In this document: positions 8,662 through 16,766 of the stretch, piece by piece
Position numbering within the stretch: position 1 is the stretch's first letter
Layout: every line of letters begins with the position of its first letter
NCBI GenBank assembly: GCA_964405335.1
Contig: CAYONP010000002.1
Coordinates: forward strand, 1 to 64,000
DNA length: 64,000 nt
Direction: 5' to 3'
DNA from: CAYONP01 sp964405335
GTDB taxonomy: Bacteria > Armatimonadota > UBA10988
Notes under the pieces: model-generated
Told to the model about the DNA's origin: nothing
Databases searched by the model: none
What the model saw: the letters and a program-made list of their open reading frames with translations, nothing else
Made by a program: the position numbers and the translations under genes

Positions 8662-9600
8662 GTGCTGCTGCTGGCCCTCTGCGCCGTGCTGCCGCTGGCC
8701 TACCTGCTCGACCGGAACCACCTGCTGTTCAGTCGTTATGGGGCTCACCAAGCGCTGGCGCGGTGGGCCACGCTCGGCCTGGTGGTGCTTGGACAGCAGC
8801 TCACTCTCCGCGCCGGAGTGGTCGATCTCAGTCTCGGCGCCGTCCTGGCGTTGGTCTCCTCGCTGGTCGTCGGCCTCGCCGCCGGCCTGCCGGTCTGGGT
8901 CGCGGTCGCCGCCGGCCTGCTGGTCGCCGGCGCCGTGGCGCTGAGTGAGGCGGCACTGATCGAGTCGGCCGGCGCGCCGCCGCCGGTGGTTACGCTGCTG
9001 CCGCTGATTCTGGTCCCGGCGGCGCTGCCCGAGCACGGTGCGCGGCTCGCCCCGCCGGCGGTCGAGCGGTTTGCCCACGGCTCGGTCGCCGGCTGGCTGC
9101 CCTGGCTGCTGGTCGCCTATGGCGCCGCGCTGCTGCTGGTGGCCTTGCGCCGGCCGCTGCCGGCGCCGTTCCGGCGCTCCGCCGCGCTGCTCGCCGGCGC
9201 GGGCATCGCCGCGCTGCTCGGGCTGCACCAGGCGGGCCTGCGCGGCGCGGCCACGGCGGTGCCGGTCTGGCCGCTCGGCATCGGGCTCGGCGTCGGCTGG
9301 CTGCTCGGCGCGCGCGACCGGCTCGACCTCGCCTCGGGCGCGCTGGCCGCGGGGCTTCTGGCCGTGCTGCTGCAGCTCGCCGAGGCGCTGGCGGGCCTCG
9401 ATGCGGCGGGTGAGCAGCGCCTGCTGGCCGTGTCGGCCGGTGCCGTGCTGGCGGTCGGGCTGTGGTCGCGACCGAGCTCAGCTCGCGCCGAGGAGGAACA
9501 GGCCGACCTGGTCGCCGGGCCGGTCGCGGGGGGTGATCAGCCGGACCTCGAAGCCGCGCCGCTCGCCGGGCCTCATGCGCAGCAGACTGACGGTCTGTGA
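8662..9600 (+). CDS. RbsC-like (BPD_transp_2) permease-like membrane protein, orphan
   Basis: A 312-residue hydrophobic protein with 8-10 membrane segments. The N-terminal part carries RAGVVDLSLGAVLALVSSL, the signature of branched-chain/ribose ABC permeases (RbsC-like: 'GGIDLSVGSVLAL'). The typical family motifs after it are not recognisable, and no ATP-binding or binding-protein gene adjoins. GTG at 8662 is a minimal start; the frame is open upstream but a terminator hairpin at 8602-8628 limits any extension. The last 41 codons overlap the convergent zinc-ribbon gene and read as low-quality sequence. It may be a degenerate or frameshifted remnant. Confidence 0.55.
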   Translation: MLLLALCAVLPLAYLLDRNHLLFSRYGAHQALARWATLGLVVLGQQLTLRAGVVDLSLGAVLALVSSLVVGLAAGLPVWVAVAAGLLVAGAVALSEAALIESAGAPPPVVTLLPLILVPAALPEHGARLAPPAVERFAHGSVAGWLPWLLVAYGAALLLVALRRPLPAPFRRSAALLAGAGIAALLGLHQAGLRGAATAVPVWPLGIGLGVGWLLGARDRLDLASGALAAGLLAVLLQLAEALAGLDAAGEQRLLAVSAGAVLAVGLWSRPSSARAEEEQADLVAGPVAGGDQPDLEAAPLAGPHAQQTDGL

Positions 9601-10209
9601 GGCCACCGGCTGTTCGTTCTGCCGCACCTCACCAACGATGTAGAGGCTGGCCGGCTGCGGCAGGGCATTGGTGATTTCGCCGGTGATCTGGACCTGCACG
9701 CCCCGCGCATCGATCCCGACCGGACCGGCGTGGTGGATGACCAGCGTCGACTCGACATCGGCCAGCGTGGCGCCGAGCAGCAGCGAGATCTGGCGCAGCG
9801 CCACGGTGGTGCGGAACACCCCGACGCCGACGGCGACCGCGACGATGACCAGCAGCCCGGCGATCCAGGCGCCCTCGCCGAGTGCCCGGCGGCGGAATGT
9901 CCGCGGCACTCGGCCGACGGTGTGGCAGTGCCGGCAGCGGTAGGCGCCGCGCTTGATCAGGTGCGCGGGCAAGCGGTTGGTGGTCCCACAGCGGTTGCAG
10001 CGGGTGCGCGGCATGTGGGCCGGATGCTCGGCCTGGCCACGCAGCGGTCGGCCGATGCCGTCGGCGCCGACTCGGTTGTCACTGTGGCAGACGGGGCAGC
10101 GGAAACGGCCACGCGAGCGGGCGCGACGGTCGAGTTGGACCGTCGATTGGCAGGCGTGGCAGGTCGCCTCCGCCGGCGGGGCGTCGCGCAGATCGATCGG
10201 CCGGGGCAC
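9478..10209 (-). CDS. double zinc-ribbon membrane protein, unknown function
   Basis: A 243-residue protein. Two treble-clef/zinc-ribbon units use C17/C20/C38/C41 and C71/C74/C92/C95 (CxxC pairs). One membrane helix lies at about 114-132. The extracytoplasmic domain of about 100 residues has beta-strands (VQVQITGEITNALPQPASLYIVGEV), resembling the FxLYD-type domains seen in other anchored proteins. Related layouts, with zinc ribbons inside and a small beta domain outside, occur in many poorly characterised regulators. It is last in a possible minus-strand run starting with the ECF sigma factor, 63 bp after the preceding gene. Confidence 0.7.
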   Translation of the reverse strand: MPRPIDLRDAPPAEATCHACQSTVQLDRRARSRGRFRCPVCHSDNRVGADGIGRPLRGQAEHPAHMPRTRCNRCGTTNRLPAHLIKRGAYRCRHCHTVGRVPRTFRRRALGEGAWIAGLLVIVAVAVGVGVFRTTVALRQISLLLGATLADVESTLVIHHAGPVGIDARGVQVQITGEITNALPQPASLYIVGEVRQNEQPVASQTVSLLRMRPGERRGFEVRLITPRDRPGDQVGLFLLGAS

Positions 10210-10272
10210 GTCGTCAACTCAGCGGCACGAGCCGATTGTAGCGACGCGACGCCAGCGCGGTCAACGTTCTGG

Positions 10273-10752
10273 TCAAGCGGTCGAGTCGAACGGGGCGCCG
10301 GCGGCCGGCCGCGCGGCCGCTTCCGACGGCGTCTGCAGGCGCGCCAGCAGGTCGTCGATGCGACGAAGTGACGGCTGGGCCTGCTCGCGGACGACCATCA
10401 CCGTGCGTTGGTCGTCGCCATGCTCCGGCGAGGACGGTCCGCCGCCCTCCGGTTCGGCCGGTTCATGGACGGGCGCCGCCGGAGCGCGGCTGTCGAACTG
10501 CGCCGCGGCGTCCTTGACCGCCAGCAGGATGCCCGCCGTTTCGAAGGCCAGTTCAACCTTCGCCTCGGTGACCACCTCGCCGTTGCGTGCGGCATCCTTG
10601 CGCATCCGGTTTAGTGAGCCCAGCTCGCGGCCGAACTGCCCGATGCCCTCGGCGAGAATGGTCCGCGGCTTGAGTGACGCCTCGAGCCGGACCGGTTCGC
10701 TTGCCAGATTCCCAGCTAACACCGCCGGAGTACGAGCACTGACACTGATCAT
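10273..10752 (-). CDS. hypothetical protein
   Basis: A 159-residue protein of unknown function. I start at ATG 10752 (MISVSARTP) because GGGAGGTG precedes it at good spacing; the frame runs six codons further to a TTG that overlaps this ribosome-binding site. The first 85 residues are probably helical. The middle (about 88-115) is rich in Pro, Glu and Ala and is probably disordered. The last 40 residues (REQAQPSLRRIDDLLARL) are again helical. No signal peptide, Cys motif or membrane segment is visible. Confidence 0.6.
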   Translation of the reverse strand: MISVSARTPAVLAGNLASEPVRLEASLKPRTILAEGIGQFGRELGSLNRMRKDAARNGEVVTEAKVELAFETAGILLAVKDAAAQFDSRAPAAPVHEPAEPEGGGPSSPEHGDDQRTVMVVREQAQPSLRRIDDLLARLQTPSEAAARPAAGAPFDSTA

Positions 10753-10842
10753 GGCTCGCACACCTCCCAAGGCAGCTCAGCGCTGCCACTACAAAGCGAG
10801 ACAAAGCAACTGCTTGTCCCATCGGCAGGATCGGTTCGGACT

Positions 10843-12486
10843 TTAGGGCTCCGACGGAGCTCGGGTCAGGCGCTCGGCCAGCTCATCGGGCAGACGGGTG
10901 CCGGCCGGCCGGTGCAGCAGGTAGTCACCGGGCGTGTCGATGTCGGTCAGGATCCCCGGGTCGGCGACAGCGAGGTAGCGGAGCTGCTCCGGCACCCGCT
11001 CGCGGAGCTGGCGCAGGCCGACCGCCGGGTCGAGCTCGTCGATCAGCGGGAAGAGCCGGCGGGCGATCAGCACGGGGTGGCCGCTCTGGTAGAGGTAGGT
11101 TGGGATCAACATGCCGTCGGTCGTCTGCCAAGCGGCGATCAGTCGGCGGATGGTGCGCGGCGAGACCAGCGGCTGATCGCCCGGCAGCAGCACCACTGCA
11201 TCGACCTCGGGCAGCGACCGCAGCCCGCGCTGCACCGAGGTCAGCATCCCGTCGGCGTAGGCCTCGTTGACCACGCCGACCGCTCCGGCCGCCGTGAGGA
11301 TGTGGGCCAGACGCTCGGGCGCGTGGCCGAGCACCACATGGCGCGGCTCGACGCCCGCCGACTCCAGCGCCGCGAGGACCGTGCCCAAGATGGTCGAGCG
11401 GCCCCACGGCAGGGCCAGCTTGCCGCCGCCCAACCGCTCACCGCGCCCGGCGGCGAGAACCACCGCGCCGAACCGCAGGGCGCGGCTGGTGCTGCCCTCA
11501 ATCGACCGCTGCGTCGGCTGCTCGCTCGGCGGCTGGCAGCGGCTGAGCCGGCCGCCCTCCTCGGCCCGGAGCCGCTCGAGCCGGGCCGGGTCGATCGCCT
11601 CGAGCAGGCGGTTGAGCGCCTGCAGTTCGGCGAGCGCACCGGTCCGCGCCTGCTCCGCCATCGCTGCGTCGGTCCACCCGTCGCCGGCCAGCTCGGCGCA
11701 GAGCAGCTCGAGCCGGCGGTGGATCGGGCAGCGTTCGGCCCGCACATAGGCCGCCGCCGCCTGGCCGAGCGCGTCGGCCATGGGCCGCAGGCGCTTCGCG
11801 TAGTAACGCACCTCGCCGGCGCGACCGAAGCCGTGGTCGCACACCCGCCGGAGCATCGCCGCCGCCGCCGGATGTGGCGCGATCTGCGCCCAGAGCAGCG
11901 CCGCGGCGAGCGCCGTCCAGGGCTCCGCTTCGCCCTCGGCCACGCGCCGCCAGAGCCGCAGATCGCCGGCGTATCGACGGGTCAGGTGGTCGACGGCAAG
12001 CAGCTTCGGTCCATACAGCAGCGGCTCCTCGGCCCCGAAGTCGAACACCCGGCCGACGGGCAGCGGCGGACCCAGCAGCAGTTCGCGCAGCGGCGGGTCG
12101 ACGGCCCGACCGAGCCGGGCAAGCAGCTCGCCGGCGGCGGCGAAGACGGCCAGGCGGGCATGCACCTCGCGGTCGCCGGCGCCGCCGCGCAGGCCGTAGC
12201 CGAGGTCGTAGGCATCGTGTGAGGGTGTCGCGGCCGCGGCCAGGCAGCCGAGCAGCCGGGCGACCCAGCCGGCCTGCGCCATCTGTGCCCGGGCCGGTTC
12301 GTGGGCCGCCAGGTCGGTCAGCAGGCGGAGCACTCGTCGCTGTTCGGCCGGCCGGTCGGCCGCCTCGAGGCGAGCCAGGTAGCGTTCGACCCGTGCGCGA
12401 TCGGTGGTCGGCGGTGGCGGACCGGTGCGGCTGAGGCCGCGGGCGCCGTCACACCACCGTCGGATTGTCTGTCCCAGGCTGCTCAT
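10843..12486 (-). CDS. MocA-type nucleotidyltransferase fused to unknown helical domain
   Basis: A 547-residue two-part protein. Residues 338-547 form a MobA/MocA-like NTP-transferase: AVVLAAGRGERLGGGKLALPWG at 341-362 (LAAGxxxRxGxxK nucleotide and Mg-binding loop), VVLLPGDQPLVSPRTIRRLI, and the terminal TDIDTPGDYL. Enzymes of this type make molybdopterin-cytidine dinucleotide or related activated cofactors. Residues 1-330 are Ala/Leu/Arg-rich, helical and unrecognised, with ARM/HEAT-like periodicity. No xanthine-dehydrogenase or molybdenum genes are nearby, so the substrate is open. It follows the anti-sigma gene by 45 bp and may be cotranscribed with it. Confidence 0.72.
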   Translation of the reverse strand: MSSLGQTIRRWCDGARGLSRTGPPPPTTDRARVERYLARLEAADRPAEQRRVLRLLTDLAAHEPARAQMAQAGWVARLLGCLAAAATPSHDAYDLGYGLRGGAGDREVHARLAVFAAAGELLARLGRAVDPPLRELLLGPPLPVGRVFDFGAEEPLLYGPKLLAVDHLTRRYAGDLRLWRRVAEGEAEPWTALAAALLWAQIAPHPAAAAMLRRVCDHGFGRAGEVRYYAKRLRPMADALGQAAAAYVRAERCPIHRRLELLCAELAGDGWTDAAMAEQARTGALAELQALNRLLEAIDPARLERLRAEEGGRLSRCQPPSEQPTQRSIEGSTSRALRFGAVVLAAGRGERLGGGKLALPWGRSTILGTVLAALESAGVEPRHVVLGHAPERLAHILTAAGAVGVVNEAYADGMLTSVQRGLRSLPEVDAVVLLPGDQPLVSPRTIRRLIAAWQTTDGMLIPTYLYQSGHPVLIARRLFPLIDELDPAVGLRQLRERVPEQLRYLAVADPGILTDIDTPGDYLLHRPAGTRLPDELAERLTRAPSEP

Positions 12487-12531
12487 GCTCGACGCTGACC
12501 GGCCTCCCCGCGCGGTGGCGCTGTCGGTGTC

Positions 12532-13482
12532 TCACCACCCCGTGTCGAACCGCGCCGTCGGGGCTGGGCTGACCATCGGCACGACCGACTGCTGCACCTG
12601 CTCCCACGAGACGGCCACCGGCGCCAGGGCGGCCAGCTCGGTCTGCTCGAGCTGGGTCGAGGCGAGGCAGACGTGAAGCCACTCGCGCGACCAGTAGGCC
12701 AGGTGGGTTCCGTTCTCGTCGGCCACCAGGGTCCGGCCGTCGTCGAGCGGCGTGAAGCCGGTCAGCACGACGGCGTTGTCGGGTGCGGCAAACTGGACCA
12801 GGCTGAACTGCCCGCCGTCGTCGCGCCGGAGTAGCAGCACCGCCGTGAGGCGACCCGAGCCGGCGGCGCCGGAGTCGGCCAGGCCGGCGTAGATCTCGGC
12901 GCCGAGAGCTTTGCGATCGGGCTCGAGCACCGGATAGCCGACCTCGGCCTCGAGCCGGCTGGTCAGGTCGATCAACGCCTCTTCGGGCATCGGCGAGAGC
13001 CTGAACAGGTCGACCCAGCGGGCGTGGTGCGCCGCCAGCACGCTGGGCGAAAGCAGCCACTCGCCGTCGGCCGGGTCGCGGTAGCCGGTCGGCCGGACCA
13101 CCGTCCTGGTCGAGCCGTCGCCGAACGGCAAGTTGACCACCGTGAAGCCGAACAGGCCCAGTCCGACGGCCAGGGCCGGCGCGAACCGCCAGGCCCACTG
13201 CCCGGGCGCGAGGCGCGGGCGGGCCTGGCGGCCCGCGGCGCGTTCGGCGTCGACGGTCGCCATCGCCGCGTGAAGCAGCGGGGTCAGATCGGGTGTCGGC
13301 CGGGCGGTGGCCAGGGCCGAGCGGACCATGCGCTTGATCCGCCCAAAGGTCTCGACCTGGCGGCGGGCGCTCGGGTCGATCTCGAGCAGCGCCTCGACCC
13401 GCGCGCGTTCGGCGGCGGTGAGGGCGTCGTCGACCGCGGCGGAGAGGAGCTCGTCGGTGACCTTGGCCGGCGGCTCAGGCAA
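12532..13482 (-). CDS. anti-sigma factor, membrane-anchored
   Basis: A 316-residue protein directly downstream of the ECF sigma gene. I start at TTG 13482, which lies 7 nt after GGAG and inside the 3' end of the sigma gene (8-bp overlap). The N-terminal 60 residues (DELLSAAVDDALTAAERARVEALLEIDP) match the helical anti-sigma domain but lack the HxxxCxxC zinc motif. One membrane helix spans about 97-117. The outer domain of about 190 residues may be the sensor (VLLLRRDDGGQFSLVQF). It presumably holds the sigma factor at the membrane until an envelope signal is received. Confidence 0.75.
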   Translation of the reverse strand: MPEPPAKVTDELLSAAVDDALTAAERARVEALLEIDPSARRQVETFGRIKRMVRSALATARPTPDLTPLLHAAMATVDAERAAGRQARPRLAPGQWAWRFAPALAVGLGLFGFTVVNLPFGDGSTRTVVRPTGYRDPADGEWLLSPSVLAAHHARWVDLFRLSPMPEEALIDLTSRLEAEVGYPVLEPDRKALGAEIYAGLADSGAAGSGRLTAVLLLRRDDGGQFSLVQFAAPDNAVVLTGFTPLDDGRTLVADENGTHLAYWSREWLHVCLASTQLEQTELAALAPVAVSWEQVQQSVVPMVSPAPTARFDTGW

Positions 13483-14068
13483 CGTCGCTCTCCTTGACCA
13501 TGCCGCGCTCCAGCGCGTAGTCGAGCAGCGCTTCGCGCAGTAGGCGCCGGGCACGGAACAGCCGCGAACGGACCGTGCCGATGGGGATGCCCAGGATGGT
13601 CGCAATCTCCTGGTAGGTCAGGTCCTGCACATCCGACAGCAGCACGACCGAGCGAAATTCCACCGGCAGCCGACCCACCGCCTCCTCGACCTCCTCATCC
13701 ATGACCTGTTCGAGCAGCGCCGCCGAAGGCAGGGCCGTGGCGCTCTGATGAGCGCTGCTGGCCGTCTCGGCGTCGCGCTCGACCTCCTCATAAGCCACCT
13801 GCTGCGGGCCGTGCTCGCGGCGCCGGTGGTGGTTGATACAGAGATTGGTCAGGATCCTGAAAACCCAGGCCTTGAAATTGGTTCCCGGCTCGAACTCGTC
13901 GAACGCCCGATAGGCGCGCACGATGGTGTCCTGAACCAGGTCCTCGGCGTCCTCGGGCTGGCGCGTATAGTGCCGGGCGGTGTGGTAGAGCTGGCGCAGC
14001 AGCGGCTGCATCAGCGCCTCGAACTGCTCGCGCCGATCGGGGGGTGCCTGGCGTTTCGGCCACCTCAC
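13475..14068 (-). CDS. ECF-type RNA polymerase sigma factor
   Basis: A 197-residue sigma factor of the RpoE-like class. Region 2 has the AEDLVQDTIVRAYRAFDEF and NFKAWVFRILTNLCINHHR segments. Region 4 has LPVEFRSVVLLSDVQDLTYQEIA and GIPIGTVRSRLFRARRLLRE (helix-turn-helix for the -35 element). GTG 14068 is chosen because GGAG lies 7 nt upstream; the open frame extends 53 codons further without protein-like sequence. The gene overlaps its anti-sigma partner and is divergent from the symporter gene across 153 bp that probably holds both promoters. Confidence 0.92.
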   Translation of the reverse strand: MRWPKRQAPPDRREQFEALMQPLLRQLYHTARHYTRQPEDAEDLVQDTIVRAYRAFDEFEPGTNFKAWVFRILTNLCINHHRRREHGPQQVAYEEVERDAETASSAHQSATALPSAALLEQVMDEEVEEAVGRLPVEFRSVVLLSDVQDLTYQEIATILGIPIGTVRSRLFRARRLLREALLDYALERGMVKESDVA

Positions 14069-14221
14069 CACGCAGCTCCACCGGCGAGCGGCTCCAGCCG
14101 TCCCGCCCCGTGACACAGATCGCCGGCCGCGCCGCCGGAGTTCAACCTTTTTCGCGGCCTGGGGGGAGGGAAAGGAACCACCGCCTCCGTCGTCCAAGCT
14201 GGAGACGGCGGGAGCCTGTGG

Positions 14222-15871
14222 ATGCAACCAGCGGCGATAGACCCGGTCCGATTCGCCATTGTCGACTACATCGTCCTGATCGGTTATCTGCTCGCCATGC
14301 TGGCAGTGGGCGTGGCCTGCTCGAAGCGGGTTACCAGCTCGCGGGCCTTCTTCATCGGCGAGGGGAGGCTCAACTACATCCTGGTCGGGTTCTCGCTCCT
14401 CGGCACTTACCTCAGTGCCCTGACCATGATGGCCCTGCCGGGCAACAGCTTCGGCGCCGCCGATTGGACGTTCACCATCCAGTTACCGTTCCTACTCATC
14501 ACCGCGTTTCTGATCACCCGCGTGGTGCTGCCCCGCTACCGTGACGCGGGCGTCATCTCGGTCTACCAGTACCTCGAGCAGCGGATCGACGTCTCGGCTC
14601 GGCTGCTGGCCAGCGGTTCGTTCGTCATCTTCTCCATCGCCCGCATGGGCCTGGTGCTCTACCTGCCGGCCCTGGCGCTCAGCGAGGTGACCCAGTTCTC
14701 GCTGCCGGCGATGATCCTCGCCATGGGCGTCATCGTCACGCTCTACACCGCCATCGGCGGGCTCGAAGCGGTGGTCTGGACCGACACCATCCAGGTCCTC
14801 GTGTTCATCGTCGCGGCGATCGTCAGCGTCGCCTACATCCTCGCCGTCTGCGGCGGCGAGTTCTTTGTCATCGCCAACGAGGCGGGCAAGTTCCGGGTCA
14901 GCGAGCCGACCGTCAGCGTGCTCAAGATCTCCAGCCTGTGGCTCGTGCTCGAGACCATCGTTTCGACCATCCGCATCTACGGCACGCAGCAGGACATGAC
15001 CCAGCGCTATGTCGCCACCGACTCGACCGCGCGGGCCAACCGCAGCGTCTGGATCTCGATCCTGACCTACATCCCGCTCGGCTACCTGTTTTACTTCATG
15101 GGCACCGCGCTGTTCGTCTACTACCAGGTTCATCCCGCCGACCTGCCCAGCAAGCCCGACGCGATCTTCCCCTACTTCGTCACCCACGTGATGCCGCCGG
15201 GCGTGGCCGGGCTGGTCATCGCGGGCATCTTCGCCGCCTCGATGTCGACCATCTCGAGCCTGATGAACAGCTCGTCGACCGTCTGTGTCGAGGACTTCTA
15301 CAAGCGCTTCGCGAAGGTCGAGCGGCGCGACGAGCACTACCTGCGCAGCGCCCGTTGGCTGACCGTCGGCTGGGGCGTGCTGCACATCGCCATGGCCTTC
15401 TCGCTGATGGGCATCGACAGCGCGCTGGTCGTGTGGCAGAAGATCATGGGCATCTTCACCAACGGCGTGCTCGGGCTGATGGTCCTGGCTTTCCTGCCCT
15501 GGCGAATCCGCAAGTGGGCAGCCGGCGCGGGGTTCGCCACAAGCTATGTGCTGCTGCTGCTCATGATGTATCCGCAGACTGCGCCCGCGAGCTACCTCGG
15601 CTACTGGTTGCCGAACCCGGTGGTGTTCCTGCTCGGGGCGATCCTGCTGGTGCTGTCCCACCCGTGGTTCCGCCCGCTGCCGGCCCTCGGCTGCTACGCC
15701 GCCGTCTACCTCTTCACGGCCTGGGTGTGCAGCTTCGACGAGCCGATGGTCTGGCTGCTCTGGACCGTCTTCGGCAACCTCTGGACCATCGTCATCGCCC
15801 TGCTGCTCAACGCCGCGCTGGGGCCGGTCGAGCGGGTGGCGCGAGAGACAGCCGGGACGGACGCAGCGTAG
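14222..15871 (+). CDS. sodium:solute symporter (SSS family)
   Basis: A 549-residue inner-membrane protein with about 13 hydrophobic segments. It uses the Na+ gradient to import a small solute, which could be a sugar, carboxylate or nucleoside. Family hallmarks seen: FFIGEGRLNYILVGFSLLGTYLSALTMMALPG near the N-terminus, YTAIGGLEAVVWTDTIQ (the conserved GG-x-x-AV-x-WTD), QQDMTQRYVATDS and GIFAASMSTISSLMNSSSTV. ATG start; length is normal. No catabolic gene adjoins, so the substrate stays open. Confidence 0.92.
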   Translation: MQPAAIDPVRFAIVDYIVLIGYLLAMLAVGVACSKRVTSSRAFFIGEGRLNYILVGFSLLGTYLSALTMMALPGNSFGAADWTFTIQLPFLLITAFLITRVVLPRYRDAGVISVYQYLEQRIDVSARLLASGSFVIFSIARMGLVLYLPALALSEVTQFSLPAMILAMGVIVTLYTAIGGLEAVVWTDTIQVLVFIVAAIVSVAYILAVCGGEFFVIANEAGKFRVSEPTVSVLKISSLWLVLETIVSTIRIYGTQQDMTQRYVATDSTARANRSVWISILTYIPLGYLFYFMGTALFVYYQVHPADLPSKPDAIFPYFVTHVMPPGVAGLVIAGIFAASMSTISSLMNSSSTVCVEDFYKRFAKVERRDEHYLRSARWLTVGWGVLHIAMAFSLMGIDSALVVWQKIMGIFTNGVLGLMVLAFLPWRIRKWAAGAGFATSYVLLLLMMYPQTAPASYLGYWLPNPVVFLLGAILLVLSHPWFRPLPALGCYAAVYLFTAWVCSFDEPMVWLLWTVFGNLWTIVIALLLNAALGPVERVARETAGTDAA

Positions 15872-15909
15872 GCCGCGGCCGGTGTTCAGGTTGCGTTACC
15901 GCCAGCCGG

Positions 15910-15938
15910 TTGACGGCTCCGCGCCGGGGTGGTAGATT
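15910..15938 (+). promoter_or_regulatory. sigma-70-type promoter of tRNA-fMet
   Basis: TTGACG (-35) and TAGATT (-10) separated by exactly 17 bp, with the mature tRNA 5' end 12 bp downstream of the -10 box. Five of six and four of six consensus bases match. Confidence 0.72.
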
Positions 15939-15949
15939 GTGGGACGCGA

Positions 15950-16023
15950 CGCGGGGTGGAGCAGTCTGGTAGCTCGGCGGGCTCATAACCCGCAGGTCGC
16001 AGGTTCGAATCCTGCCCCCGCTA
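15950..16023 (+). tRNA. initiator tRNA-Met (CAU)
   Basis: 74 nt forming a full cloverleaf with anticodon CAT at 15984-15986. Initiator hallmarks: no Watson-Crick pair at 1:72 (C1 opposite T72), an anticodon stem ending in three consecutive G-C pairs (GCGGG/CCCGC), and A11:T24 in the D stem. Acceptor positions 2-7 pair perfectly, and the T arm is GCAGG-TTCGAAT-CCTGC. The CCA end is not encoded (TCG follows the discriminator A). Most bacterial initiators I know have A72, so C:U at 1:72 is a variant. Confidence 0.95.
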
Positions 16024-16024
16024 T

Positions 16025-16052
16025 CGGGCGGTCCGGTTAACCGGACCGCCCG
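16025..16052 (+). terminator. perfect palindrome, tRNA terminator
   Basis: A 28-bp perfect palindrome 2 nt after the tRNA: 12-bp stem from CGGGCGGTCCGG with a TTAA loop, followed by CTCCATTT. It ends the tRNA transcript and could also serve the convergent cupin gene at 16069. Confidence 0.75.
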
Positions 16053-16068
16053 CTCCATTTGGGCCGGC

Positions 16069-16536
16069 CTATTCGGGCAGGCGCAGCTCGACCCCGGCCT
16101 CCTCAATCACCTGCACCAGCGCCCCCATGTCGGGCTCGCCGCCGGCGCGGCAGAGGCGGTCGATGGCGGCGAACATGTGCTCGATCCCGGCCGGTCGGGC
16201 GACGACCAGGAAGCGCGTGGTCTGATCGCCGGCGTTCCAGTAACGGTGCCACTGGCCCTGGGGCAGGTGGATCGCGGTGCCCGGCCCGGCGGCGGCCTCG
16301 TGCTCGCCGTCCCAGACGTTGAGCTGCCCCTCGAGCACATAGAAGGTCTCATGCTCGCGGTGGTGGCGGTGCGGCGGCGGGCCCGGGTCACCCGGCGGCG
16401 CGGTGGTGACGAACAGCGCGTACTCGCCGCCGGTCTGTTCGCCGGACAGCAGGCACTGGATCTCGGAGCCGAGCACCTGCATCGCCGGCGCGTCGGGCCC
16501 GGCGAGGCGGTTGACGTTCGCGACCGTGGTCTCCAT
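16069..16536 (-). CDS. cupin-domain protein
   Basis: A 155-residue single-domain cupin. Motif 1 is PPPHRHHREHETFYVLEGQL (metal ligands H, H, E at about 55-65), and motif 2 is HLPQGQWHRYWNAG near 90-105. Such small cupins bind Fe, Mn or Ni and act as sugar isomerases, dioxygenases or ligand sensors; this one cannot be assigned further. ATG start. It is convergent with the tRNA and has the structured repeat patch on its upstream side. Confidence 0.82.
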   Translation of the reverse strand: METTVANVNRLAGPDAPAMQVLGSEIQCLLSGEQTGGEYALFVTTAPPGDPGPPPHRHHREHETFYVLEGQLNVWDGEHEAAAGPGTAIHLPQGQWHRYWNAGDQTTRFLVVARPAGIEHMFAAIDRLCRAGGEPDMGALVQVIEEAGVELRLPE

Positions 16537-16640
16537 GTGTGGGAACCCTCCGGCGGTAACGTCGCGCGCGGGTGGGGGGTGACAAGGGCGGCGGCGACCC
16601 GGCTCGCGAGTCCGATGCCGTACGGCGTCGCCACGAAATC

Positions 16641-16702
16641 AACCCGCCCCCGGGGCGGGTTTTGTTGGCCGCAGAACCGGTGTCAATCCGGTTCGACTCA
16701 TC
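16641..16702 (+). repeat. structured repeat unit, copy 1
   Basis: Begins with a self-complementary arm (AACCCGCCCC, one C, then its complement), then TTTTGTTGGCCGCAGA, a small hairpin (AACCGG-TGTCAAT-CCGGTT, 16675-16693), and ends CGACTCATC. About 90% identical to copy 2 outside the small hairpin, whose stem sequence differs but still pairs. Confidence 0.75.
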
Positions 16703-16733
16703 GCGAACCACGTGCCCGCCTGCCCGCGTCCCG

Positions 16734-16753
16734 CCCCCGATTGAAATCGGGGG
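16734..16753 (-). repeat. inverted lone hairpin with the same loop
   Basis: On the minus strand: CCCCCGA-TTTCAA-TCGGGGG, a 7-bp stem with the same TTTCAA loop as copy 2, but inverted and without the flanking palindrome. It lies between the two full units. Confidence 0.65.
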
Positions 16754-16766
16754 CTCCTCGGAACCA

